A DNA stretch of 64,000 bases, taken from positions 4,620,501 through 4,684,500 of the forward strand of contig CM054182.1 in the NCBI GenBank assembly GCA_028829895.1. The letters run 5' to 3'. This document shows positions 1 through 12,529 of this stretch, in pieces (position 1 is the first letter of the stretch; the number at the start of each line of letters is the position of its first letter). Under the pieces are notes generated by a model, which was not told the DNA's origin, made no database searches, and saw only the letters and a list, made by a program, of their open reading frames with translations. The position numbers and the translations under genes are program-made. The DNA comes from Sinotaia quadrata (Eukaryota; Mollusca; Gastropoda; Architaenioglossa; Viviparidae).

Positions 1-1909
1 AAACAAATCAAATTACTTTTAAAAAAAAATTACTATAACATTACAGTAGTACAAGACAGCCGAGATAAACATTTAGACAAAACAACTAGTTTAAAGAATA
101 CAAGGGAAATTATAATATTTTCTTAGAACTGTCACTTTTGTACAATTATGTCATATTTGCTTTCTACTGACACAAAAGTCATGTCATATTTGCCTCCTTG
201 ATACCTTAAGTATGTAAGTACACAAGTAAAAGGAAGAGCAATTTATAAACATCTTTTTGATGATTGGCTTACAATAGGCCAATGCTCTGAGACAACTCTC
301 CTTATACACTGCCAAGAGATTATGTACAACTTGCATGTTTACTAATACTGACTTTTATATACATATGGAAAGAGTACTCTGAATAAAAAGATTACATAAG
401 TTGAAATTGGTAAGACAGTTTATTTTACTTTGTTCAAATTATTTAAACTACCTCTACTAAAGAAAGGAAAGTTAGCAAATGAATAAACTAGCATTTTAGT
501 AGCAAAAAAAAACAACAACAATAAACTAATATCAGTGAAATTTAAAAACAAACAAACAATGAATGGGTAAGACTAAATGTAAGAAAAATAATGTAAAGAT
601 TAATGGTAAGAGCTAGCATTAATTTTCAACTTAAATGAATAATGTTCTAACCATTACTATAAATATAAATAATAATAATGTTATTCTTAACATGTAATAA
701 TTAGCAATTAAAAGATAGTCTTCCTATAAAGTGATGTCATATTTAACTAAGTGTATTTATGAGAATTCAAACAGATGTGCCTTGGGAATGGGGGAAAAAA
801 AATCAGTCAGCACTGATGAAAGACACTAACCTGCTATTTCCTCAGAGGAAGTTTTGTTTCTTGCTACTCAGTGTAATTGTACTTTAAAAAGTCTAATGTA
901 ATTTTTGTACAATATGGCTCTTAATGCAAATTAGCTACATTCACATCATCTGATGCTCAGCCCCCAAAAGTAGATAGGAAATGATGCCTTAAAATCATAA
1001 GTATTGTGGACAATTGAGATCAACCCAATAAAAGTCTGAGCAGCAACAGTTGCCATTCACAAACATTTTTCAAGAGATAAGAGCCAGCAGCAGATAAGCC
1101 TATACCATCAGATTCTTGAGGTGAAGAACTAACCACTTTGAGCATGATTTGCTCACCACCACACAAACCTAGCTCATCAGCTCCTTGATCGGTACAACAC
1201 TCTGATGATTCCCCGGTAATGGAGATTGGTACCACTCTGATGAAGACCCAGTAGTGGAGATAGACACCACACGATGATGCCCTAATAGTGTCAAGTACTA
1301 AGTAATAATCATCAAAATTTTGACAGAGTGCTATTTTCGCTTTAAATGATGATATTAGAATGTAATCCACAATCAAGTGACAACATGTAGAATCAAACAA
1401 AACAGTTTCTCAATTAGAGTAAGCTGAATGAGAAAGAGACTGAATGGAATGAGCATCATTGGGTGAACAAGATCATGATGTACACTGAGAGAGTGATAAT
1501 GTGAGGACTTCCTTTGTAATGATTTATGTACAAGTCTGAACAATTTAGCAAAAACAAAAATTGCATTAATCTGTATACGGTATCTGCCAACACAAGAGTA
1601 CAATGGTGCAAGATGTTGAAAGCTGTTTATAGAAGTAGTTAGGAAATCATATTCAAGGTGAAGTTAGGAAACATATAAGTGTTTCTAGTAATATTAATAG
1701 TTAGGAAGCTAAGTGTTTATATTTATATTTTAATAGTAGTTCAGACAATTCTATAAAGGCTTTTGTGAGGTGTCTTCACCAGTTTATACTGGAGATAATG
1801 TAACATTTAGAACAAATGTATACATATTTTCTCTGCATTTTTATCTGAACTAGTAAATGATAATAATTAATAGCAAGCAAGAATTTTACAAAATTCTAAA
1901 TTTCCTTAC
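1..1909 (-). other. cdk1 intron 2 (partial)
   Basis: Non-coding AT-rich DNA downstream of the first cdk1 coding exon. Around 1150-1300 there is a degenerate tandem repeat of about 45-50 bp built on GATGATnCC and ACCACTCTGATGA blocks. No kinase exon was recognised. Confidence 0.5.
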
Positions 1910-1967
1910 CTTCTCCAATTTTTTCTATTTTTACATAATCATCCATTTTGGAAACAAACCTAGATAT
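1910..1967 (-). CDS. cdk1: cdk1 first coding exon (partial gene, 5' end only)
   Basis: Cyclin-dependent kinase 1, the M-phase serine/threonine kinase that acts with cyclins A and B. Seen: on the minus strand a pyrimidine-rich acceptor ending in CAG at 1968 opens an exon with 21 nt of leader, ATG at 1946-1944, then codons reading M-D-D-Y-V-K-I-E-K-I-G-E and one base before a GTAAGG donor at 1909. That start matches the N-terminus of metazoan CDK1 and enters the GEGTYG glycine-rich ATP loop; CDK2 and CDK5 begin differently. Only 37 coding bases are in the window. I found no exon for the rest of the kinase domain in 1-1909, so the next intron runs past the left edge. Identification rests on 12 residues plus good splice sites, so a close CDK1 paralogue is not excluded. 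Confidence 0.72.
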
Positions 1968-4458
1968 CTGCAATAAAAAATATCCAACAACGAACAAGTA
2001 AAAGAATGTGCAAACAATTTAAAAATTCATTTGCTTAGTTATAAGCAAACCATTACAAAAATGAGTATCTATTCACTGTTGCTAATGTTAACATTAATAT
2101 ATTTTTAATATCATTATTCCTCATAAGCCATATATTCTTATACATAATATTAATATAATAATAGCAATCTAAGTTGAAGAATGATTTTATTTCTTAACTG
2201 TAGTGAAAACTATGTTCTCTTAGTTACGTCAGCAAATATTACAAAAAGTTCAAAAATTTGCAACACATTTTAAAACATACCTCTATAAAAGTATAATCAC
2301 TATATCTATGGTCATTATAGTGCACACATTTAATTTAAAAATCAAACCGAAATCTTTCTTTTGTTGAAATGAGGAAATTTTATTTTTTCAAAATTTTTTT
2401 TGTTAATTAACTAAGGAGCAGATAAAGTCATCAGTAATGGCTTATAAGTTATATTTACAGTAGAGCACGGCAAATTTTTTTTGGTTAATTAACTAGGACT
2501 GTAGGAGCAGATAAAATCATCAGTGATGGCTTATACTCTCAGTAGAGCGCAGCAAAAACTGTAATATTCTAATAAATAAACATTGACATAATCTTGAAAT
2601 GCTTAAAGTGGATTCACTATTAAAGTATTAGTATTAATTGCTTTAGTAAATGTGAATGACAGTTAACTAAATTAGCTAGAAAAAGCTCTCTCTCTCTCTT
2701 TATTATATTAATCTTTTTTGTTTATGTGTGCTAGAATCCAAATTGAATACTTAATTTATCACTTCAATGTAAGGAAGAATTCTTACAATTTTTCATATGT
2801 ATGTTGCCTTTAAAGTATAAAGATTCCATTCTTTCATCCACAATCTCATTCTGAGTGCTAAAACTATATTTTTTTAAATCACATTATTGTAAATGAAGAT
2901 TTCAAGAGTAGGGCTATACAAAGCTAACGAGTAACAGTTAAAAATATGGAATGCAATAATATTTAAACTGTATAAACATATTCTTTATTTTGACCATTTT
3001 ATGCCTCATTCAACTGTATATCAATAAATCTTTAAATGTCCAGAATCAGAACTGAATGACATGAGAACAAACATCAGTTAGATCACCATGGACTTTCTTC
3101 CTATAAAAGAAAATTTATATTGAAGATTACCACACACACTAAATTAGTAAATATGTCTTATTATAAGATAACCTCAAAGTAAAATATGAGAGCTTATTAT
3201 TTATCATACAATATTCACTAATACTGTTCAAATAAGCTTGAAAAATTATGTAAGTTTTAACTGGAATAATTTGCCATGAATGAATCAAAGTTTCAATTTA
3301 ATAAATGTTAAAACTAAAAGTTTCAGTTAAAAATCATGACTATTTAATTTTAAAAATTACTTTTAGTATTAGTATTTTAGTAAGCTTTACTTTATAAAAA
3401 TGTGATTAAATTCACCTCTCAAGCCAAACTGGGTCCACTCTAAATGAATGTACATGACATGTATTCTGATTCTGAATGCAAATTTCAATTCTGCACCTAT
3501 TTTATTACAAATTATTAGGATGATTTTGAGTTTGTAAAAAAAATTATACTGTAGTTAATAATTATATAAAGATAACATTAAATAAATAACAAAATTTTGT
3601 ACTAATACATTAACAATGTTGATTAAAAATTAATAACTTCAGTATTGAATATTTGTATGTTATTATTATTATTGTTTTAAAGAAATCAAGATATGCAAGC
3701 ACAAGCTAAGACTAAGAGAAGTTATAACTATTTAGCATTACATAAACTGATAAAGTATTAGTAGCAGTAATTTGTTATTTCAATTCTACATTTTGAAAAC
3801 ATAGTATTGAAAGTACTACTGTACTTACTACTCAGCCTTGTTTTTTACTTCCTACATATTCATGATATTGATAATGATATTGTATCAATGTATGTTTTAT
3901 CTAAAAATTCTGAAAAATCCTTTTTTTAAAAATCAAAGCAAGTGTAATAATTACTAAAATTTTAAATAAATAAAATGGAATTAGTAATCTTATTAGAAAT
4001 TTAAAAGTAAATATACATAGGCCTACAATGATATATTCATGATTACGGATTGGGCAAAGGCATGCCTGAACTGGTTTAAATTCAAAATATCCTGGTCACA
4101 CCATTACTAGAAAGTTACATGAAAACCTAAAATAGAAATCGTCTTTTGTTCTTTTACTAAGACAGGCAGTTCTGTGGTCTTCAATACTGTTGTAGCTTTA
4201 TAAAATATCATTCCCAGAATGGATTTTAACAATGACAATTGAAAGAGTGATTCTTCCGTCACTGCCGCGATTTTCTGTAACTTTCTACCCATTAATACGA
4301 ATTCCAAACTAAGCATGCTTAATATACTACTAATTTAAAGTTTTAAAAATTTATACATAAATAATCTGTAATCAACATATGAATTTTATTAACATAAGAA
4401 CAATTACTATATATTTGGGTTTTTTTTCAAAGCGTCAGAATGTTTCTATTAAGCTTAC
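1968..4458 (-). other. cdk1 intron 1
   Basis: AT-rich sequence between the proposed untranslated first exon and the ATG exon. It holds a two-copy direct repeat of about 80 bp at roughly 2395-2570 (shared GTTAATTAACTA and GAGCAGATAAA blocks). I see no coding exon or mobile element. Confidence 0.45.
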
Positions 4459-4600
4459 CTCGCTCCTTTCTTTACTATAGATGAGTGTAAGCGGCTATTT
4501 CGAATCAGCCAATCACGTGTACTCTTCTAGTTATACGGCGTTGTTGTCAACCAGCTAAACATCCACTAGATGGCGTACTGTTTTGAATTAGTCGTCGTGA
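4459..4600 (-). promoter_or_regulatory. cdk1: cdk1 promoter and untranslated first exon
   Basis: On the minus strand, GCGAG|GTAAGC gives a strong donor at 4459/4458, suitable for a non-coding first exon spliced to 1967. Immediately upstream (higher coordinates) are TTCGAA (4499-4504), a CCAAT box (4509-4513, ATTGG on the transcribed strand), an E-box CACGTG (4514-4519), AGATGGCG (about 4567-4574) and TTTGAA (4582-4587). CCAAT plus CHR (TTYGAA) elements are established marks of G2/M cell-cycle promoters, which fits CDK1. The transcription start itself is not visible; I infer it lies between about 4460 and 4500. Confidence 0.45.
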
Positions 4601-4738
4601 ATGGTAAATAATAAATACAAGTACTGAGGTATTTCTTTAATTTTTTTTAAAAATAACTTAAACCCGGCAGTATAATACGATTTAATTCCGATTATATTGT
4701 CTAGAAACTATTAATTTAACTCCCACGGGAGAGCTCAC

Positions 4739-4790
4739 CTGGATAGCCATTTCGTTACGGTAAAACGAAGCCGATAACTAAACATTGAAA
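4739..4790 (-). other. candidate alternative cdk1 first exon
   Basis: The minus strand reads ATG GCT ATC CAG|GTGAGC, an ATG (4750-4748) three codons before a consensus donor (4739/4738). Spliced to the acceptor at 1967 it stays in frame with the cdk1 ATG. It could encode a short N-terminal extension or be an alternative leader. It may equally be chance. Confidence 0.2.
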
Positions 4791-4800
4791 CTGAAAGTTA

Positions 4801-5700
4801 AGATATGTTAAAATGAATTGGAGACCATTTCAGGCTGAATTGGTTTTGTCATTTTCACTTCAATAATATTTTTAAAACAAAGGCAAAGGAACTTAAGCGA
4901 AACATGATTTGAACATTTTTATGCATTCCAAATTGGAAGTGCTCTCGTACGACCGTCGTGTATAGAGACACCCAATGGGCAGTATCATATTATCATTGAA
5001 ACTATTTAAAAGGAAGAGACATTTTTATTTTAAAAAAATACTACTTTGTCTTTGTTGCTAAAGTACAAGAGACAAACAAATAAATAACTGATAAACATAT
5101 ATCCAATCGGAGAGGAAACTTGAATAATAACAAAATGTAAAACGAATTTTTAAACATGACTGTTTATTATTTATTTTAACTAAGTTATTTAGTGTATAAC
5201 AACAACAGCAAAGTAGTAAAAAGTTAAAGACCATCATAAGCAGGGGCATTTAACTAGGTAGTCCCAACGTCGCTGTTTTGCAGGAATAAATAAAACTTAG
5301 TGCACAAATTTGGTGATTTTCTGTAGCTAAGTTTGATACTTTAATACAATTATTTGTTGATGCAACTTGGATAAAATTAAAAATCATCTCTTCATCCAAC
5401 ACGCTTGTCACCACCACCCATGGAGGGACGGGGGTTTTGAATAAAGACTGATTGATTGAATGTAGGGGACGCTTCCGGCTTCCGCGCTGGGTGAGGGGGT
5501 TGTGGGGGAAAGGGAGGGGGTGGTAAAGACAGTGAACAGTGGAGAAAGGTAGCATATCACTATCATCTACGTCACGTCTCCGCTGTCACAACTTTATTCA
5601 GTCCCTTAGTGGCTTGACAGTACTACTTGGATCTGTTTATTGTTCGCCAGTGTCCATACGCATACACCATAGATGTTTGTCTGGCTCTTTTATTATGTGT
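4801..5700. other. intergenic region upstream of cdk1
   Basis: No coding exon recognised. A G-rich/C-rich stretch lies at about 5455-5525. Short open frames here have no recognisable family or codon signal. Confidence 0.4.
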
Positions 5701-5734
5701 GCAAGAGTTACATATGCTGATGTGTTTGTATGTG

Positions 5735-5910
5735 AGGTTGTATGTGGAGTGGAGAATGTCAACAATAGAGGACAGTAAAATGCAGACACAGCACCAACCC
5801 TTTCAAAACAATAGTAGACAAATTACTATTTTTTGATGAATATGATTAACTTTATTGTTCTATGGTTCTCTTTCACGCGGTGACTATAATTGCTCATTCC
5901 ACAATAGGGC
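5735..5910. repeat. fragment paralogous to the toxin-gene intron
   Basis: This stretch aligns by eye with about 33970-34155 (and 51285-51465): a block from ACCCTTTCAAAACAATAGTAG through ATGAATATGATT-AACTTTATTGT to CTCTTTC, plus a weaker match upstream. It also matches weakly across the base of the signal/propeptide exon (AATTGCTCATTCCACAA against AATCGCTCGTTTCACAA). No open toxin-like exon survives beside it. Confidence 0.5.
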
Positions 5911-5992
5911 TGTCAAGATTTTTTTCTAAAACGCTGCCCGGGTACCCGTCCAGATTTTGAACGGGTACCCAGGTACCCGTGGAAGAAAATTA
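5903..5992. mobile_element. possible hAT-type terminus with GGTACC palindromes
   Basis: AGGGCTGTCAAGA at about 5906 resembles the terminal inverted repeat start of many hAT elements. It is followed by clustered palindromic motifs CCGGGTACCCG and GGGTACCCAGGTACCC (5937-5982). I did not find the opposite end or a target-site duplication. Confidence 0.25.
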
Positions 5993-6444
5993 GCATAATC
6001 TCCATTGCAACACATGATCTCTACACAAAGCTATTTAACCATTAGGCATCCTCTATTTCACACAGTAGCCAATAGTGCGCATTTAGTGACTTACTATTAG
6101 TTATGATCTTTATATGTACAACACAAACTTTTATTTTTAATATGATCAATCATTATATAAACTAAACTTCACCCACAGAATTTCAACACACAGATTGCAT
6201 TTCGCCATGTCACTATCCAATCGCTTGGCGTGACTCCACCAGACGATATATTACCTATTACAACATTATTTAATTTATTGATGTTAAAATACTGACAAGT
6301 TTGTTTACTGAAGTCTTATTAACATGCTAAACATGTAAATACAAGCAAAAGGAAGGGCGCAAGCTATGGTGATCCATGTCATCCATAATTAGATCTAGGT
6401 ACAGCGGCTACTCAGTGTGTGAGCCTACCCTCAGCCGTGTCATC

Positions 6445-6867
6445 AAATAAAGTCTCCCCCAAAATGAAGTCTCCTATGGAGGAGTTATTTTAAAACAAAT
6501 TCTCCGACAGATATTTTGTTTTAAAATAAAAGCTCCTAATTAAAATATAACTCCCTTTAATTGTATTAACAATGCACTGCATAAGGCAACAGGCCTTTGC
6601 AGTATGATGTCGTGAAACTGTATAACGTAACCACTATCGAACGCTGCGCTGCTGGCTCTTTGCTGATGGGGTGAGGCTTAGATGCAAGTTTAACTAATCA
6701 AAACAATTCTCAAATTAGATTTTTATAAACAACTCCACGGAAGCAGCCTAGAACAAAGAATTACGGAATAGCTTGGCCTATAAAACTGAAGCTACAACAT
6801 AAATTTAATTGATTAAAGTCTTAATCTTTTTTCCCCTAGGTGAATTTATTTTGGGGTGGATTTATTT
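6445..6867. mobile_element. MITE-like element with imperfect inverted termini
   Basis: The left end (AAATAAAGTCTCCCCCAAAA, 6445-) and the reverse complement of the right end (AAATAAATCCACCCCAAAA, ending 6867) match over about 35 bp. Just inside the left end is an internal hairpin: TTATTTTAAAACAAA (about 6484) pairs with TTTGTTTTAAAATAA (about 6518). The 0.4 kb body has no coding capacity. It is non-autonomous and its superfamily is unknown. Confidence 0.4.
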
Positions 6868-6877
6868 TACAACTCAG

Positions 6878-7172
6878 CTGCTTTGCCATTACAACTGTAA
6901 TGGTACTTAACATGGCGACGTAAACCAAGAAGTGATGCTACCCACGTAACACCACAAAAAATTTTTTTGATCTGGTATCTCCATCAAAAATATTATACTG
7001 TTGTCTGCCCCCATTCTCAGCCATGATACTTTTTTGTTTGAGTTAAAACCACTTTTTTTTCTCTCTAATTTCTGCTCCAAGTCCTTTAATCTTTAATCTG
7101 ATGTTCAAAAAAATCACAAAGAGAGAAAATTTATTAAGCTGGCATGAATGCCACGCTGCATGGCAGGGATCA
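6878..7172. repeat. dispersed repeat copy 1
   Basis: Diverged copy of the sequence at about 36059-36345 (copy A) and 53270-53530 (copy B). Shared landmarks in order are CTGCTTTnCCATnACAAC, CTCAGCC-TGAT-CTTTTTTGTTT, TTTAATCT...AATC and CACAAAGAGAGAAA-TTTATTAAG. No open reading frame, so it is probably a degraded interspersed element. Confidence 0.45.
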
Positions 7173-7862
7173 TACAGCATGCATGAATCTCATTCTAGAT
7201 TAACTGTCACCCATCTTCAGTTTGCAGTCTGCTTGGTAAGCTGTTTTCTGCCTCAGCTTTGAGGGAAGCATTGCCAAGTCTGCAATATTATTAGTATGAG
7301 TGTGTAGACTCAATGTACACTGACCCTAATCATCTTACACTCATTTAAGATCTGAGAACATTTTTACCTGATTAGTAATTACCATAGCATTGTTTACACT
7401 GATTAAAATATACGTCTGTTTTGATGCTTGTACTCATAATGTCTTTTGCACATAATTCTCTAAGACAGTCAGCAGCTTCAGTATACATTTTGTTACTTAT
7501 TAAAGTCAAAGTTTATTCATCAGACTTTAAGTGTGATGGAGCATGACTGGGGTGAGGCCATATACCTGTCTACTAACCATGTCTAGTGTCATATCTAAAC
7601 TGCAGGGTACAAGAGAAGTGAGTGTAGCACACAACACCAACATCAATAGTCATATTCATAACATTTTTTTACTACATAATCTACTTTCTGTCTGCAGAAA
7701 AAGTGCTGCTTTCTTCTGTGCATGCTCATTATCAGTGTTTTCACCAGCAGGGCACTAGATTTGTTCTTCCTTTAGTTGTCAAGAGGCAAGGCTTGGGATT
7801 GAAGAGGTAGTGAGAACTGAGCAAAAATAATTAGGCTGGTGCAGCATGTTAGTTGCAAGAGA

Positions 7863-8260
7863 CTAAATTTTTACAGCTGTCAAGTCAGTGCTAAGTGTGT
7901 AATCTTTTTACAGCTGTCAAGTCTATGCTCAGTGTGCAGTCTCGTTTAACTGTCAAGTCAGTGCTAAGTGTGCAATCTCTTTACAGCTGTCAAGTCTATG
8001 CTCAGTGTGCAGTCTTGTTAACTGTCAAGTCAGTGCTAAGTGTGCAATCTCTTTACAGCTGTCAAGTCTATGCTCAGTGTGCAGTCTTGTTAACTGTCAA
8101 GTCAGTGCTAAGTGTGCAATCTCTTTACAGCTGTCAAGTCAATGCCATGCGTGCAGTCTAGTTAAACTGTCAATTCAGTGCTAAGTGTGCAATCTTTTTA
8201 CAGTAAATGTGAGATGTGCAATCTCTTTACAACTGTCATGTAAATGTTAATCATGCAATC
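7863..8260. repeat. minisatellite, ~36/73-bp unit
   Basis: Alternating half-units built on TTTACAGCTGTCAAGTC and CAGTGCTAAGTGTGCAATCTC repeat about five times (higher-order period about 73 bp) and decay at the right end. The open frame across it is only the repeat translated. Confidence 0.8.
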
Positions 8261-11200
8261 TCTGAACAACTATCAAGGAAATGCTAAGCATACAATTTTT
8301 GGTACTTCATAAAAATCCATAACACCACAAAGTGCAAATATATTTTCTCTGTAGATAATTCCTTCTAACCTTGTTTAAAAACAGAAATAAATAAATCCAC
8401 AACCTTACATTTATAATATGACAACTAGTGACACATACCATGCTTTATTCTATTTATTAATTATATTGCTATGCATACATTTCTGAAACAGAAATCACAG
8501 CAAAAGGTTTGGAGAAAATGACTAGGCAAGAAAGAAAAAAATAAAGAAAAAAGAAAAGAAAATTAAAAAAAATATATTTAAAGCTAATAACAAGATGAAA
8601 ACAAACTGATTTAAATAATTATATCTCAGACACTAAAGTAAACATAAAATATAAAAATAAAAGAAAGGGGACCATATAAAATATAACGTCCAAATAAAAA
8701 AATATACAATAAGAAATAATAATATAACAATAAGAAACAATAACAATTTTAATAAGATTCAACCTTTGTAGTACATCTGTAAAGATGTACAACATAGTCT
8801 ACTGTTTAAAATAATAATAATAGCAATAATAATAATATAGAGATTTTATATCAGTAATGTGCATTTGAACAAATGAACATTGAACTGATATAAATTATAT
8901 ATATATATATAAAACGAATAACTAGAATGAAAACTCAAAAAACGAAAAGCAAACTTTCAAGTAAAATTCTCTCCTCATAAAAAAAAATCACATTACAGAC
9001 TATCATTAATTGAAAACAGCTTCAAAAAGTTTCTGTCATCTGAGCTGAAGAAAGCATTCTACATAAGACAATGCATTTTGTTTTCATTGACATTTTTAAA
9101 TGCTTGCATTTGAAGTTGTTTATTTTTTACTTAAATTTTTTTTAAAAAAGTATTTCTTTCTAAACTGAATACTAAAATTTTATCTAGTGCCAAACATTAA
9201 AAAAAAAAACGAGTGAAAAAGTTCATACATTAATTTAATATAAGTGCCAAGTGTTAGAGCAAAAAGAAATTTATTGAATAAATCATGTAATGACAAAAAT
9301 AAGGAAAAAGTTATAGACATAAATATACAAGAAACAGCTAACAAAACAATCAAACATTGTGCATTACAAACTCTGTAATCTTTATTCCCATCCATCTATA
9401 ATACGAACACCTCAAGCTGTAAAGAGTTTTCATTTTTTCTGCAGCAAACCCTGTCTATAAACTTTACCTTGGTACACAGTTTATCTCTACTTGCTAATTT
9501 AAAGGTAATGTATTATATTTATAAATAATTTATATATGACTTTTAATGAGACATTCTACGTGCATCTTTACCAAAAATGTACATTATTTCTTAAAAGGCA
9601 GCAATCCAAACACATCAATAATTAATCAACTCATGCACTTACATTAATTAGCATTATGAAGGCTACATTGGACTGTATCAAGGAAAGCAAACAAAATAAA
9701 AAACCTTTGTTAAATAGTAAAACTCACCACAAACCAAAAATAAAATACCAACAAACTCCTTAATACGAGTACCAAAGAATATGGTAAGAACTATTTTTGA
9801 ATTTCAAGTATTAATGGCAGCAGTAGCGAATAAGAAAGATAAAGAATTATTATATTAATCCTTAAGTTAAAACAGGAAATATCCATCATCATCATTTAAG
9901 AAGTAAAACAACACAAACCTGAAGCAAATTCTTATATAAGTATTTAGTATCTAAAACATTTATGATGGAAGATTGCATAATATAGGATAAAGGCACTATA
10001 TTTAGTGTGCATATGCATAGACATTAGGAAAAGAATGACATATACTTAATGCATAAACATAGCTTGCATGTGCACGCACACACACATTATTTACAGAAGC
10101 ATATATATGTGTGACAAACTTGTTGAGGATTTCAAACAGTGGCTAAGTATAAAATTAACCATCATAATTAAATATTTAAAACCATACAAGTCAGCTTAAA
10201 GACCAACATAAAATTCCAGTATAGTAGACCCAAAATGAGGAAAGTTGACATTACATTTGGAAACAAACTAAATTAAGAACTAGAAATATATAACACATCC
10301 TTTTATGTTTCTATAATGTACCCAAAAAATACCTGTTTAACTGAGCAACATATGAATGGTCAATTCACTTTTCACAATAAAAAAAGTCAGTTATCTACAC
10401 AGTAATGCATACAAATAAATATATAAATATTTAAAAAGCAAAAAATCAAGAAAACCCTGCAATCAGGTCAAGTTCTACAAAAATCTGTTCAAACACTTTA
10501 AAATTGTTTGTTTGTAGATTTAAGTTAAACTTTATATAGTTAATTACAAAATATTAAATGATAACTTCATGCACATTTTGCATTTTATTTTATTTTTTAC
10601 TTTTCCAATCTTAATTAAATTAAAGAGTACAATCTGTTATATTGCATATACTCATAATAATATCTATAATGAATCTTATTTCAGATAGTACAGAAGAAAA
10701 TGTTTATTTTACAGAACTGAGATAATTAAGGCCATTGTAATTAAAAAAATAAAATACATTGTACTTCTTTAATTTGTTAAGAATGCTGTTTCTTATTATT
10801 TGTTGGTCTTGCATTCAATAAATAAATAATAAATAAATAATTCAATAAATAAATATAAACTCTTTCAATTAAACAAATTTATGAATGATTATTTATGTTA
10901 CAAAATGGTAACTGTTTTCCAGTTAGCTTAAAGCCATGAGAAATACATTTCAGCACAAAAATGAATGAGTGTATGCAGGAACTCTCTCACGCGCACACAC
11001 ATGCACGCACGCATGCGCATGCGCGTGCGTCATTTGTGATCCATTATTATTATGAAAAAAGAAGCGTCTGATTTCCTTCATGATAACAACAATAATTAAA
11101 AAGTATAATATCCTTCATGATAACAACAATTCAAAAAAGTGCAGACAACTATATAACAAAATTTGTTATCATCTGTGCCCTAAAAGACCACACTCACAGT

Positions 11201-12500
11201 ATTTACAGTACATCTCAGTATGTATTCAATGCAACTTTCATAGCATATATATTACAAAAATATAGCATATATTACAAAAATTCAGTGAATACAGATTGCA
11301 GCCAGCCCATAATGATAAACTTTACTGGAAAGACAGGAAAGGCAAATGCTACAAGATGAAGAAACTTAAAATACAAAATCAGTTAAATATAAAATTAGCA
11401 TAAATGACTTTAGTATTATTTATGAGTAAATTGCAGAGCATTCTTCTAGTTCATCACAAACTGAATAGTGTTGTAAATGATTATTTTTTTTATTTCTCCA
11501 AATAAAGAATCAATCAAGGGATATAATTATGGATATGACAAAAAATTAAGTCATTCAAAGTTATAAATGTATGAGATTATAATTCTAAAGTGTATGTATA
11601 TATTTTATTATTTATTAAAAGTGAAAACAATTTACAAATTAATATTTCTATTTGAAAAGGGCATATTTATACCCCAAAGTAAGAAAACAATAAAAGCATT
11701 TATAGGATGCCCAATACTTAAAAATGAATCAGTATTTATAACAGACTCAGAACCAAAATTAGATTTATATATAATCAAAATAAGTACCTTATTTATAAAT
11801 AATCAAACTAAGGCCATAACCAAAATAAAAGCCCTATTTATATATAAATAAGTGCCAAGTTTCATATAACTAAAATAAGTGCTCTATTTATGTGTGATCA
11901 AATAATAGCCATGTGGTTGTATATATATAAAAAAAACCAAAATAAGTTGTTTGTTTACATGTGAACAGAACTAGATTAATAATAATACTGGCATTGTTCT
12001 TGCATGATAAGTAAGGGTCATGCAGTCAGCTAATCCTATGTGCATTCAAAACAGAGCAATTCAATTTGTTGAAGAGGGACTAAGTCAACAACCTAAAAAT
12101 GCTGATCATTGATTTTATAACAGACAAAAAATGTCCAAATCTTGAATCTGTAAGGCTTTTTACTTACAGTAAACACTTAATGCGTTTTTGTTTTTTTTTC
12201 ACAAGGGCGGATCACTTAGATGTTTTGTTGTACAGGTATGCTCATGGAGAGGTAACTCTTCTGTGAACCAGAAGGAATCACCATATTTAAATATTAACAG
12301 TTAGTTTGACTAGTAGAATGCTTGCCATTTGGGTGGAATGTCTGCAAAATATGACAACCAATCAAAATAACATGAGGTCACCTATTGTGTATACCTCAAC
12401 TTTGTTTTAGGGACAAAAATTGAAAAATATATCAGCACATATCACAGTGTATTTTAATATTAATATTACTGTATTCTAAATTGGTACTGTGAAAGAAGAG
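8261..12500. other. intergenic AT-rich DNA
   Basis: No exon recognised. It contains short AT microsatellites, a run of alternating purine/pyrimidine at about 10985-11030 (CACGCAC...GCATGCGCATGCGCG, potentially Z-forming) and degenerate AATAAGTGCCAAG/TTTATATATAA repeats at about 11740-11920. Part may be the SNX16 3' untranslated region, but no cleavage site can be fixed. Confidence 0.35.
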
Positions 12501-12529
12501 TTGAAGACTAAGTGACATAGTAAATGATG

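Noticed and set aside
7895..8161. Repetitive 88-codon frame
   Set aside because: Translation of the 73-bp minisatellite; no splice or codon support.
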